Assembly (NCBI GenBank): GCA_963697915.1
Contig: OY969103.1
Location: forward strand, 248,001 to 312,000
From: VRUE01 sp963697915
GTDB taxonomy: Bacteria > Actinomycetota > Thermoleophilia > Solirubrobacterales > 70-9
Direction of reading: 5' to 3'
Length of the DNA stretch: 64,000 bases
A model generated the notes under the pieces. It searched no databases, had not been told where the DNA came from, and saw only the letters and a list, made by a program, of their open reading frames with translations. This document shows, piece by piece, positions 14,706 through 23,902 of this stretch (its first letter is position 1; each line of letters begins with the position of its first letter). Both the position numbers and the translations under genes were made by a program.

Positions 14706-17036
14706 ATGAATAGGCAGATCGCTCCAGAGGAGGCGGTGATTGGCTTCGAGCGGCTGGATCGCTCGGACGTGCGCCGTGTCGGCGGAAAGGGCGCGAACCT
14801 CGGTGAGCTGACCGCGACCGGCCTGCCGGTTCCCCCCGGCTTCGTGGTGAGCGCTTCGGCCTACGCCGCGTTCTGCGACGGCAGCGGCCTGCGCTCCCAG
14901 GTCGCCGAGCGATTGGCCGCCATCGACGTCGAGGACACCGACCAGTTGGATCGTGCGGCGGCCGAGATCCGCTCGATGATCGAGACCGAGCGCTTGCCCG
15001 AGTGGCTCGAAGACGCGATCTGCGAGGCGTACGCCAATCTCGGAGGCTCGGAGCCGAACGTGGCCGTGGCAGTCCGCTCCTCCGCCACGGCGGAGGACAC
15101 CGCGTCGGCTTCCTTCGCCGGGATGAACGAGACCCTGCTCAACGTGCGCGGAACCATCTTTCTTCTGGATGCCGTCCGAGAGTGCTGGTCCTCCCTGTTC
15201 GGGGCTCGCACCATCTACTACCGCGCGCGGAAGGGCTTCGCCCAGGCCGAGATGGACATCGCCGTCATCGTCCAGCGCCAGATCGAGGCGACCCGCGCCG
15301 GGGTGATGTTCACGATCGACCCGGCCAGCGGCGCGAGTGACCGCCTCGTGATCGAGGCCGCCTTCGGGCTCGGGGAGTCGGTGGTCTCCGGAGCCGTCTC
15401 TCCCGATCGCTACGTCGTCGACAAGCATCAGCTGACGATCGAGAAGCGGGAAGTGCGGCACAAGGAGATCGAGGTGATCGCGGCGGCCAACGCCGGCACC
15501 CTGACCCGCGAACTGGCCCCCAGCCAGGCCGACCAGGCGGTGCTGAGCAACGACGAGGTCGGGCGGATCGCCGAACTGGGGATTCAGATCGAGGCTCACT
15601 ACGGAGCCCCGCAAGACACCGAGTGGGCAATCGACGCCACCGGCAAGGTCTGGATGTTGCAGTCGAGGCCGGTGACCAGCACGGGAGACGAGGGCAAGGC
15701 CCGACCGGCAGTCGGCGCCGGCAGGGAGCTGATCAGAGGGCTTGGTGCTGCCCCCGGGATGGCGAGCGGAACGGTGCGCGTGATCGGCTCGCGCGAGGAC
15801 GCCGCGGATCTGGTCGAAGGCGAGGTGCTCGTCACCCATATGACCGCGCCGGACTGGGTTCCGCTGATGCGCAAGGCAGCAGCGATCGTCACCGACTCCG
15901 GCGGGATGACCTGCCACGCGGCGATCGTCTCCCGCGAGCTGGGCATCCCCTGCGTCGTCGGCACCGTCGAGGCGACCAAGAAACTGCGCGACGGTCAGCT
16001 GGTGACGGTCGATGCAGGCCGGGGAACGGTGACCGCCGGAGCCTCACAACCGCCTCCCGCAGAGGCTCCGGCGGCCACCCCCGTAGGCGGGCCGAGCCGG
16101 CCGGAGACGGTGACGAAGGTACTGGTCAATCTCTCCGAGCCGTCTCAGCTCGAGCGGGTGCAGGGCCTAGACGTCGACGGCGTCGGACTGCTGCGAGCGG
16201 AGCTGATGGTCGTCGAGGCGCTCGACGGCGAGCATCCGCGAGCGCTGCTCGAGCGGGGCGAGGGCGAGCGTTTCACCCGGCGAATGGCCGACTCGCTCAC
16301 CCGGTTCGCCGCCGCCTTCTCACCGCGGCCGATCACCTACCGGACGATCGACTTCCGCAGCAACGAGTTCCGCGGCCTGCGGGGCGGCGAGCGCTTCGAG
16401 CCCGAGGAGGCCAACCCGATGATCGGCTACCGCGGCGCCCTGCGCTACACGCGCGAGCCGGATCTCTTCGAACTCGAGCTGAAGGCGGTGGACCGCGTCT
16501 GGGATGCCGGCCACCGGAATGTCCATCTGATGATCCCCTTCGTAAGGACCCCCGACGAAGTGGCCTTCTGCCGCGACCTGGTCGAACGCGTCGGCCTGCT
16601 CAGCAGACCCGGCTTCGAGCTGTGGCTGATGGCCGAGGTCCCTTCGGTTCTCTTCCACCTTTCGCGCTACGCAAAGCTCGGGATCGCCGGCATCTCGATC
16701 GGCTCCAACGATCTCACCCAACTTGTCCTCGGCGCCGACCGGGACTCCGAGCTGGTCGCCGAGGTTTTCGACGAGCGCGACCCCGCCGTCACCGAATACA
16801 TCGAGCGCCTGCTCAGTCGGGCGCGAGAGCTTGGCCTGAAGACTTCGATCTGCGGCCAGGCGCCGTCGGTCCACCCCGAGTATGCGGAGCTGCTGGTCGG
16901 CTGCGGCATCGACGCGATCTCCGTCAACGTCGACGCGGTCGAGCGGGCACGCGGGTTGATCGGCGCTGCCGAGACCCGACTGACACTCGAGCAAGGACAA
17001 CCCGAAGGGAGTGCGAGATGGAGGCCTACCAGCTAA
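14706..17036 (+). CDS. ppsA: phosphoenolpyruvate synthase (pyruvate, water dikinase)
   Basis: A 776-residue enzyme converting pyruvate and ATP to PEP, AMP and phosphate. Three domains are visible in order. The N-terminal ATP-binding domain has RRVGGKGANLGEL and VRSSATAEDTASASFAGMNE. The swivelling phosphohistidine domain has GGMTCHAAIVSRELG with the catalytic His. The C-terminal TIM barrel has GSNDLTQLVLGADRD and the catalytic Cys in TSICGQAP. ATG 14706 places the start next to the usual family start; an in-frame ATG at 14652 would overlap the previous gene. It would supply gluconeogenic PEP or shift energy balance during growth arrest. Confidence 0.92.
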   Translation: MNRQIAPEEAVIGFERLDRSDVRRVGGKGANLGELTATGLPVPPGFVVSASAYAAFCDGSGLRSQVAERLAAIDVEDTDQLDRAAAEIRSMIETERLPEWLEDAICEAYANLGGSEPNVAVAVRSSATAEDTASASFAGMNETLLNVRGTIFLLDAVRECWSSLFGARTIYYRARKGFAQAEMDIAVIVQRQIEATRAGVMFTIDPASGASDRLVIEAAFGLGESVVSGAVSPDRYVVDKHQLTIEKREVRHKEIEVIAAANAGTLTRELAPSQADQAVLSNDEVGRIAELGIQIEAHYGAPQDTEWAIDATGKVWMLQSRPVTSTGDEGKARPAVGAGRELIRGLGAAPGMASGTVRVIGSREDAADLVEGEVLVTHMTAPDWVPLMRKAAAIVTDSGGMTCHAAIVSRELGIPCVVGTVEATKKLRDGQLVTVDAGRGTVTAGASQPPPAEAPAATPVGGPSRPETVTKVLVNLSEPSQLERVQGLDVDGVGLLRAELMVVEALDGEHPRALLERGEGERFTRRMADSLTRFAAAFSPRPITYRTIDFRSNEFRGLRGGERFEPEEANPMIGYRGALRYTREPDLFELELKAVDRVWDAGHRNVHLMIPFVRTPDEVAFCRDLVERVGLLSRPGFELWLMAEVPSVLFHLSRYAKLGIAGISIGSNDLTQLVLGADRDSELVAEVFDERDPAVTEYIERLLSRARELGLKTSICGQAPSVHPEYAELLVGCGIDAISVNVDAVERARGLIGAAETRLTLEQGQPEGSARWRPTS

Positions 17037-18058
17037 CCGCATGGCAGACCCCGCCGGAGATGCGCGAGGTCTCCGTGCCCGAGCCGGGGCCGGGAGAAGC
17101 GCTGATCAAGGTCGGCGGCGCCGGCGCCTGTCATTCCGACCTGCACCTGATGGAGTGGCCGGAGGGGACGATGGACTTCGACCTGCCCTTCACCCTCGGC
17201 CACGAGAACGCCGGCTGGGTCGAGGCGGTCGGGGCCGGTGTCGAAGGGCTGGAGGAGGGCGAGGCGGTCGCCGTCTACGGCCCCTGGGGCTGCGGCCGCT
17301 GCCGTGCCTGCCGCCGCTCGGCCGAGAATTACTGCGAGCGCCAGGCCGAGATCGGCGCTTTCGGCGGTGGCCTCGGGCTCGACGGCGGCATGGCCGAGTA
17401 CATGCTCGTGCCCCACTCGCGGCTGCTGCTGCCGCTCGGCGACCTCGACCCGCGCGACGCCGCGCCGCTCTCCGACGCGGCGTTGACCCCCTACCACGCG
17501 ATCAAGCGCTCGCTGCACCTCCTGGCGCCCGGATCGACCGCCGTCGTGATCGGCGTCGGCGGCCTCGGCCACATGGCCGTGCAGATCCTCCGCGCCCTCA
17601 GTCCCGCCCAGGTGATCGCAGTCGACACGTCGGCCGAGAAGCTCGCCCTGGCGCGCGATGTCGGCGCCGACGAGACGGTCGAGCCGGGCGAGGACGCGGC
17701 TGAGCGGATCCTTGAGCTGACGGGCGGGCGCGGCGCCGAGCTGGTCCTCGACGACGTTGGCGCCGATGACACCCTCGCTCTTGCCAGCGAGATCACCCGC
17801 TTCGAGGCTCACCTGACGGTGGTCGGCCTGGCAGGCGGCAAGCTGCAGTTCGCCTTCGGGGCGTTGCCGTTCGAGTCGCAGTTGACGATTCCCTACTGGG
17901 GAACCGCGATCGAGCTGATCGAGGTGCTCGACCTGGCCCGCAGCGGCAAGATCAAAGCGCATGTCGAGCACTTCGAGCTCGACCGTGTCGAGGACGCCTA
18001 CAGGCGAATGAGGGAGGGAACCCTCGACGGCCGGGCGGTGATCTGCCCGCACGGGTGA
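17018..18058 (+). CDS. zinc-dependent alcohol dehydrogenase
   Basis: A 346-residue medium-chain dehydrogenase. The catalytic zinc is held by CHSD (Cys37), the GHE motif (GHENAGWV) and a later residue; the structural zinc loop is the four-Cys GCGRCRACRRSAENYC segment. The NAD-binding fold is VVIGVGGLGHMAVQILRAL. It starts inside the last 19 bases of the PEP synthase gene with GGGAG upstream, so the two are translationally linked. Likely function is NADH-dependent recycling of an aldehyde or oxidation of an alcohol, useful as an electron sink when respiration is limited (inference). Confidence 0.9.
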   Translation: MEAYQLTAWQTPPEMREVSVPEPGPGEALIKVGGAGACHSDLHLMEWPEGTMDFDLPFTLGHENAGWVEAVGAGVEGLEEGEAVAVYGPWGCGRCRACRRSAENYCERQAEIGAFGGGLGLDGGMAEYMLVPHSRLLLPLGDLDPRDAAPLSDAALTPYHAIKRSLHLLAPGSTAVVIGVGGLGHMAVQILRALSPAQVIAVDTSAEKLALARDVGADETVEPGEDAAERILELTGGRGAELVLDDVGADDTLALASEITRFEAHLTVVGLAGGKLQFAFGALPFESQLTIPYWGTAIELIEVLDLARSGKIKAHVEHFELDRVEDAYRRMREGTLDGRAVICPHG

Positions 18059-18078
18059 TCGCGAACCGGTGAGGGCGC

Positions 18079-19533
18079 ATGGCACGACCAAAGTTCGTCC
18101 AGATCCCACCTCACCGGCTCGACCGGTTCAAGCCCCTGCTGGGCGAGGACTATCGGCGGGTCGAGGCAGCCGCCTCACGCGCCCGGAACCTCTTCGAGGG
18201 ACGAGCTATCTGGCACGTCAGCTCGACCCTGCGGGGAGGAGGAGTGGCCGAGATGCTGCGCTCGATGCTGCCCTACGCCCGCGGTGCAGGCATCGACACC
18301 CGCTGGGTCGTGCTGCGAGAGCGAGCTGAGTTCTTCGAGCTGACCAAGCGCCTCCACAACAACCTCCACGGCAACCCTGGCGACGGCGGCCCGCTTGGCG
18401 CAGAGGAGCGCCACCTCTATGAGGAGACGCTCGCGACGAGCGCACAGCACCTCTCCCCACTGCTGCAGGCAGGAGACATCGTCTTCCTTCACGACCCTCA
18501 GACGGCGGGCCTCGCTGCCGCCGCGAAGGCTGCTGGAGCGAGGGTCGTCTGGCGCTGCCACATCGGAGCCGACCGCCCCGATGAGATCGCACGGCGCGCG
18601 TGGGACTTCCTCGCCCCCTACGTCCGCGTGGCAGATGCCTACGTGTTCTCCCGCCGTGAGTACGTCTGGGAGGTACTCGATCGCGACAGAGCCTGGACGA
18701 TGGCGCCTTCGATCGATCCCTTCTCGCCGAAGAACCAGGAGCTGGATTCGGCGACCGTCGAGGAGATCGTCGGCGTGATCGGCCTCGGACCGAGATTGCC
18801 GAAGATCGTCCCAACCTTCACCCGCGCCGACGGGACGCCCGGGCGAGTCGAGCGCCGCGCCGAGATCATCCAGGAGGCGCGACTTCCCGAGGGAGCGGTG
18901 GTCGTAGCGCAGATCTCCCGCTGGGATCGGCTCAAGGATCACCGCGGGTTCCTCGACTGCTTCCAGTGTCATCTGGGCAATGAGGATCTTCACCTCGTCC
19001 TCGCCGGGCCGGCGACGGCCGCGGTCGCCGACGATCCGGAAGGCGCATCGGTCTGGCGCGAGGTCGGGGCTGCCTGGCGCGAGCTTCCCGTCGAGATTCG
19101 GGGACGGGTTCACTTGGTCAGCCTGCCGATGTCCGATCTCGATGAAAACGGTGCGATGGTCAACGCCCTGCAGCGCCGAGCCGACGTCGTCGTGCAGAAG
19201 AGCCTCGCCGAGGGCTTCGGCCTGACGGTCGCCGAGGCGATGTGGAAGCGAAGGCCCGTCATCGGCACTCGGGTCGGTGGGATTCAGGATCAGATCGTCG
19301 ATCGCGTCAGCGGAATCCTGGTCGACCCCAATGACCTCGCCGCGATCGCAAGGGCAATCCTCAGTTTGACGGGCGCGCGACAGAGTGCCACCGAGATGGG
19401 CGAGGCGGCTCATCGTCGGGTCTTCGACCGCTTCCTGGTCGCGAATCGACTGGCCGAGTACGCGGAGCTGCTCGCCGGACTAGATCCCCGGCGCCCCTTT
19501 GGTCACTCGATCAAACCATTCTCGAGCGCATAG
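18079..19533 (+). CDS. trehalose synthase-type glycosyltransferase (TreT-like, GT4)
   Basis: A 484-residue GT-B fold enzyme. The acceptor half contains WHVSSTLRGGGVAEMLRSML near residues 46-65, the hallmark of the TreT group that joins NDP-glucose and glucose into trehalose. The donor half has VAQISRWDRLKDHRGFLDC and the nucleotide-sugar motif SLAEGFGLTVAEAMWKRRP. It follows the dehydrogenase by 20 bases, so trehalose production would be part of the same stress operon. Its end overlaps the convergent response-regulator gene by 31 bases. Confidence 0.87.
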   Translation: MARPKFVQIPPHRLDRFKPLLGEDYRRVEAAASRARNLFEGRAIWHVSSTLRGGGVAEMLRSMLPYARGAGIDTRWVVLRERAEFFELTKRLHNNLHGNPGDGGPLGAEERHLYEETLATSAQHLSPLLQAGDIVFLHDPQTAGLAAAAKAAGARVVWRCHIGADRPDEIARRAWDFLAPYVRVADAYVFSRREYVWEVLDRDRAWTMAPSIDPFSPKNQELDSATVEEIVGVIGLGPRLPKIVPTFTRADGTPGRVERRAEIIQEARLPEGAVVVAQISRWDRLKDHRGFLDCFQCHLGNEDLHLVLAGPATAAVADDPEGASVWREVGAAWRELPVEIRGRVHLVSLPMSDLDENGAMVNALQRRADVVVQKSLAEGFGLTVAEAMWKRRPVIGTRVGGIQDQIVDRVSGILVDPNDLAAIARAILSLTGARQSATEMGEAAHRRVFDRFLVANRLAEYAELLAGLDPRRPFGHSIKPFSSA

Positions 19534-20153
19534 CGGGTCAGCTCCGGTCGGCTGTCGAGACCGAGCTTCTGCTGCACATGCGAGCGATGGGTCTCGACAG
19601 TTCGGACGCTGAGTGAGAGTTGCTCTGCGATTTCGGGATTGGTGTGACCGAGGGCCATCCGCCGCAAGACTTCAGTCTCGCGGGGCGAGAGAGCCGGACG
19701 CTCACCGCTGGCTTTGTCGTTCTTGAGGCCAGCGGCCACCGCGGCTGGCAAGTACTCACGGCCCTCGAAGGCGTGCCGCACGGCTTCGATCAGCTCCAGG
19801 TGCGCCGCATCCTTGAACAGGTAGCCGCGAGCCCCGGCGTCGATCGCCCGGCGGGCGAGCGTCAGGTCTCGCTCCATCGTCAAGAGGACGATCTCGGTTC
19901 CCGGCGCTTCCTTCCTCAGCTCCTCCACGGCGTCGACGGCGAGCCCATCGGGCATGTTGACGTCGAGGATCAAGACGGCCGGTTTCTCGGCGACGACTGC
20001 GCCCCTCGCAGACTCGATGCCGCTTGCCTCGCCCACCACCTCGAAGTCCGGCTGCCCTTCCAGCAACGCCTTCAGGGCGCCGCGGACAACCGCGTGATCG
20101 TCGGCTAGAACGATCGTGATCGTCACATCGCCATCCAGCCTGGAAGCAGTCAT
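19503..20153 (-). CDS. NarL/LuxR-type response regulator
   Basis: A 216-residue regulator. The receiver domain shows VLADDHAVVRGAL, the phosphoacceptor Asp in VLILDVNMPDG, and a later Lys in GYLFKDAAHLE. The DNA-binding domain reads LSPRETEVLRRMALGHTNPEIAEQL and SVRTVETHRSHVQQKLG. The start may be ATG 20153 or GTG 20126. It is divergent from a stress-protein gene whose promoter carries the CCCGGATG box, and no kinase is directly adjacent; the GAF-GAF kinase 5 kb away is a possible partner. It is a candidate activator of the island promoters. Confidence 0.9.
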   Translation of the reverse strand: MTASRLDGDVTITIVLADDHAVVRGALKALLEGQPDFEVVGEASGIESARGAVVAEKPAVLILDVNMPDGLAVDAVEELRKEAPGTEIVLLTMERDLTLARRAIDAGARGYLFKDAAHLELIEAVRHAFEGREYLPAAVAAGLKNDKASGERPALSPRETEVLRRMALGHTNPEIAEQLSLSVRTVETHRSHVQQKLGLDSRPELTRYALENGLIE

Positions 20154-20200
20154 CTTGAGCCAGCGTAACGCGGGCCAACAGCACGCCTAGTGTGGTTATG

Positions 20201-20235
20201 CCCGGATGCCGTGATCCACAGCCCACGCTTAGCTT
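20201..20235 (+). promoter_or_regulatory. island-type promoter of a stress-protein operon
   Basis: CCCGGATG at 20201-20208 is identical to the boxes before hsp20 and the gene at 32669. After 20-21 bases comes TTAGCTT (20229-20235). The start codon at 20243 follows 7 bases later without a ribosome binding site, so the message is likely leaderless. Confidence 0.55.
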
Positions 20236-20242
20236 TGATGGC

Positions 20243-21160
20243 ATGGCATCTGCGAGAGCAACCGCTCCAACCTCGATCCCGCCCGTCGAGGAGGCGGGTC
20301 GTGTTGCGCAGGAACCCCGCGCCGCAAACCCCCTGCGAATGCTCGTCGGCTTCGACGGCGGGCCGGGCTCGCGCGATGCGCTTGCCTTCGCCAAGGCACT
20401 CTGCGAGACGACGAGCGCGGAGCTGATCGTGGCTTCGGTGCGCCCGTACTGGCCGGATCTGCTCGGACCGGACAACTTCGATCTGGCGATCAAAGAGGAC
20501 GAGCGCTGGATCAGACGCGGCGCCACCGAGATCCTCGACACCTTGCCCTTCTCCCCCCGGGTCCTCGCGGGTGGCCATGAAACCGGTGGCCTGAAGGAAC
20601 TCGCGGCAGCTGAGGGAGTTGACCTGCTCGTCGTCGGTTCCTCACATCGCGGCCAGGTCGGTCGCGTCTTTCCCGGCAGCGTAGGCGAGCGGGTTCTCAG
20701 CGACGCGCCCTGCGCAGTGGCCGTTGCCCCGCACGGGCTTGCGGACCGTGAGCTCCGCTTCGACACGATCGCGGTCGGCTATGACGGAAGCAGGGAGTCA
20801 GGCGTTGCTCTCAGTACCGCGATCGAGATGGCAGAGAGAACCGGTGCATCGCTGCAGATTCTCGGCGTCGTCGACATGGATGTCGTCCTCGGCTTCGAGG
20901 AAGCGGAGCCCGAGGAAGCGCGTGTCAGGCGTCACCTCGACCGTGCCCTCAAGCGCATGCCGAGGAGCGTGACGGTCGATGCGCGCCTGCTGTATGGAAC
21001 GCCGGGTCACGCGATCCTCGAAGCGGCGCAGGACGCCGATCTGCTGGTGATCGGCTCTCGCGGCCACTATGGAGTGGCGCGTCGGCTGCTGCTCGGCAGC
21101 GTCGCGGCGCGGGTGATGCGAAGCGCTCCCTGCCCCACCCTGGTCACGCCCGCCGTGTAG
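20243..21160 (+). CDS. universal stress protein, two UspA domains
   Basis: A 305-residue tandem UspA protein. The ATG at 20243 is chosen because an upstream in-frame ATG lies before the proposed -10 box. After a 30-residue linker the first domain opens with MLVGFDGGPGSRDAL and ends in GSSHRGQVGRVFPGS; the second opens with IAVGYDGSRESGVAL and ends in GSRGHYGVARRLLLGS. Both hold the ATP-binding signature. A P-type ATPase gene follows 3 bases after the stop, so the pair forms an operon. Confidence 0.9.
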   Translation: MASARATAPTSIPPVEEAGRVAQEPRAANPLRMLVGFDGGPGSRDALAFAKALCETTSAELIVASVRPYWPDLLGPDNFDLAIKEDERWIRRGATEILDTLPFSPRVLAGGHETGGLKELAAAEGVDLLVVGSSHRGQVGRVFPGSVGERVLSDAPCAVAVAPHGLADRELRFDTIAVGYDGSRESGVALSTAIEMAERTGASLQILGVVDMDVVLGFEEAEPEEARVRRHLDRALKRMPRSVTVDARLLYGTPGHAILEAAQDADLLVIGSRGHYGVARRLLLGSVAARVMRSAPCPTLVTPAV

Positions 21161-21163
21161 GCC

Positions 21164-23902
21164 GTGAGCGATGGCGGAAAAGCCATCGACCCGGGCGAGC
21201 GGATCGACCTCCTCGCTCGAGACCTGCGGACCTCGCTGAACGGCCTCTCCACCCGCGAGGCCGACCGCCGGCTTTTGCGGCACGGTCCCAATCGGCTGGA
21301 GCGACGTAAGCAGCGGGGCTGGCCGCGGGAGCTGGTGCGCCAGTTCACCCACCCGCTGGCGCTGCTGCTCTGGGGCGCCGCGGCACTGGCCGCGATCGCC
21401 GGGATCACGCCGGTCGCCGTCGCGGTGGTGGTCGTCATCGTGCTCAACGCCGGCTTCGCGTTCGTCCAGGAGATGCAGGCCGAGCGCGCCGTCGAGGCGC
21501 TGCAGAGCTACCTGCCCCACCAGGCCAAGGTCCTTCGCGACGGCGAGGCCACGCCGATCGACGCGGCGCTGCTCGTCCCCGGCGACCTGCTCCTGATCGA
21601 GGAGGGAGACGGGATCTCAGCCGACGCCCACATCGTCGAAGGGGCGATCGAGGTCGACCTCTCGACCTTGACGGGCGAGTCGGTTCCCCTCTCACGCTCC
21701 GCCGACGCCGGTGGCCCCCACGCACCGCTCCTGCAGGCAAGAGAGCTCGTCTTCAGCGGAACGAGCTGCACGGGGGGTGAAGCGCGAGCGCTGGTCTTCG
21801 CGACGGGGATGGCGACCGAGCTGGGCCGGATCGCCGCACTTTCGCAGCGGGTCGAGAAGGAGGAGAGCCCGCTGGAGGGGCAGGTCAGGCGGGTCGCCTG
21901 GCTGATAGCCGCGATCGCGGTCGCGATGGGCCTTGCCTTCATCCCACTGGCCACCCTCGTTACCGGGCTTTCCGTGTCGGATTCGCTCGTCTTCGCGATC
22001 GGCCTGATCGTCGGCAACGTGCCGGAGGGGCTGCTGCCGGTGATCACCCTCGCCCTCGCGGTGGGCGTCAGGGGCCTGGTGCGACGAGGAGCGGTGATCA
22101 AGCGGCTCAGTGCCGTCGAGACCCTGGGCTCGACCGACGTCATCTGCACCGACAAGACCGGCACCCTGACCGAGAACCGGATGAGGGTGACGCGGATCTG
22201 GGTCGCGGGAGAGGAGGTCGACCTCGAGCAGGGAGTTCCACCCACCAACCATGCGTCGTCCTCGCTGCTGGAGCTTGCGACGGCGATGGCCGCCTGTAAC
22301 AACGCCCGTGTCGATGAGGCGGGCGAGTCGGTCGGCGACCCCACCGAGGCGGCGATGCTCGCCACCGCTCGTTCGCTCGGCGTTGACGAGCACGCACAAC
22401 CGCGCCGCCTTGCCCAGTTTCACTTCGATCCGGTGCTGAAGCGGATGGCAACCATCGACGCCGAATGCGGCCGGCTCTGGGTCAACGCGAAGGGAGCACC
22501 GGAGGCAATCCTCGACATCTGCACCCACGCGGCGGCATCGACCGGAACGGTACCCCTGGACGCCGAGCGGTTGGCCGAGATCGACGCTGCCGTTGGCGCC
22601 TATGCAGACGCGGGACTGCGCGTGCTGGCGGTCGCCAAGCGCTCGACCGAGACGGCCCCCTCAACGCGCGAGGAAGCAGAGCAAGGCCTGACCTTGCTGG
22701 GGCTCGTGGCGATGATCGACCCTCCGCGCCCCGAGGTCGCCGAGGCCGTGGCACGCTGCCACGAGGCGGGGATCCGGATCATCGTCATCACCGGAGACCA
22801 TCCCCGCACCGCTGTTGCCGTCGCCCGGCGGATCGGGATCGCCCGGGGTTCGCCACGGGCGATCACCGAGGCGGAGCTCGAGGCGATGAGCGATGCCGAA
22901 CTCGACGCCGTACTCCGGGAGGGGGCCGAGCTGATCTTCGCCCGCAGCACCCCGGAGGCCAAGCTGCGCATCGCCGACGCGCTGCGAGCCGAGCAGCACG
23001 TCGTCGCGATGACCGGCGACGGAGTCAACGACGCCCCGGCGCTGCGCAGCGCCGACATCGGCGTCGCGATGGGCCGCTCCGGGACCGACGTCGCCCGCGA
23101 GGCCTCGACGATGGTCCTCACCGACGACAACTTCGCGACGATTGTCGCCGCGGTGGCCGCCGGCCGGCGGATCTACGACAACATCCGCAAGTTCATCTTC
23201 TACATCTTCGCCCACACCACGCCCGAGGTGACGCCCTTCGTCGTCTTCGCGCTCGGGGGCGGGGCCATCCCGCTGCCGCTGACCGTGATGCAGCTGCTGG
23301 CGTTCGACGTCGGCACCGAGACGCTGCCCGCGCTGGCGCTCGGACGGGAGGCGGCCGAGCCGGGCATCATGCAGCGCCGCCCGCGCCGCCGCTCGGAGCG
23401 CATCATCACGCGATCGATGCTGGTCCGTGCCTGGCTCTTCCTTGGGGTGATCGCGGCGGCCCTCTCGATGGCCGCCTTCTTCTACGTGCTCCTGCGCTCC
23501 GGCTGGAGCCCCGGAGACCCCACCGGCGAGGGCACCGCGCTGCACCACGGCTACCAGCAGGCGACCGCGATGACCTTCCTCAGCATGGTCGCCTGCCAGA
23601 TCGGCACCGCTTTCGCGGCACGGACGGAGCGCGCCTCGCTGCGTTCGATCGGCGTCTTCAGCAATCGCCTGCTGCTCTGGGGAATCATCTTCGAGCTGGC
23701 ACTGGCGGCGCTGCTGATCTACGTGCCGGTTTTCCAGGATCTGCTCGGCACCGCCGCCCTGCCGGCAACGGACCTGCTGTTGGTGGCACCCTTCCCCTTC
23801 ATCGTGTGGGGGGCGGACGAGCTGCGGCGCTGGACGATCAGGCGTGGCGAGATGCGATCTGGGTCCCAGCCGCACCGCGGACTATCTGGACAGCATCCGT
23901 AA
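21164..23902 (+). CDS. P-type cation-transporting ATPase, P2 type (CtpF-like)
   Basis: A 912-residue ion pump. Landmarks in order: cation_ATPase_N region (LSTREADRRLLRHGPN), actuator LTGESVP (about residue 173), helix-4 NVPEGLLPVITLAL, phosphorylation site ICTDKTGTLTENR with the phosphorylated Asp near 330, KGAPE nucleotide-binding site, and the hinge TGDGVNDAPALR near 618, then six C-terminal helices. The PEGLLP helix-4 motif is that of P2-type Ca2+/Na+ pumps such as mycobacterial CtpF, itself a DosR-regulon member. The transported ion is inferred from the motif. GTG start, 3 bases after the stress-protein gene. Confidence 0.88.
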   Translation: MSDGGKAIDPGERIDLLARDLRTSLNGLSTREADRRLLRHGPNRLERRKQRGWPRELVRQFTHPLALLLWGAAALAAIAGITPVAVAVVVVIVLNAGFAFVQEMQAERAVEALQSYLPHQAKVLRDGEATPIDAALLVPGDLLLIEEGDGISADAHIVEGAIEVDLSTLTGESVPLSRSADAGGPHAPLLQARELVFSGTSCTGGEARALVFATGMATELGRIAALSQRVEKEESPLEGQVRRVAWLIAAIAVAMGLAFIPLATLVTGLSVSDSLVFAIGLIVGNVPEGLLPVITLALAVGVRGLVRRGAVIKRLSAVETLGSTDVICTDKTGTLTENRMRVTRIWVAGEEVDLEQGVPPTNHASSSLLELATAMAACNNARVDEAGESVGDPTEAAMLATARSLGVDEHAQPRRLAQFHFDPVLKRMATIDAECGRLWVNAKGAPEAILDICTHAAASTGTVPLDAERLAEIDAAVGAYADAGLRVLAVAKRSTETAPSTREEAEQGLTLLGLVAMIDPPRPEVAEAVARCHEAGIRIIVITGDHPRTAVAVARRIGIARGSPRAITEAELEAMSDAELDAVLREGAELIFARSTPEAKLRIADALRAEQHVVAMTGDGVNDAPALRSADIGVAMGRSGTDVAREASTMVLTDDNFATIVAAVAAGRRIYDNIRKFIFYIFAHTTPEVTPFVVFALGGGAIPLPLTVMQLLAFDVGTETLPALALGREAAEPGIMQRRPRRRSERIITRSMLVRAWLFLGVIAAALSMAAFFYVLLRSGWSPGDPTGEGTALHHGYQQATAMTFLSMVACQIGTAFAARTERASLRSIGVFSNRLLLWGIIFELALAALLIYVPVFQDLLGTAALPATDLLLVAPFPFIVWGADELRRWTIRRGEMRSGSQPHRGLSGQHP

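Noticed and set aside
15623..17017. Upstream extension of the alcohol dehydrogenase frame (Arg-rich, 460 residues)
   Set aside because: It is the out-of-frame shadow of PEP synthase; the true ATG at 17018 has a ribosome site and begins the family sequence.
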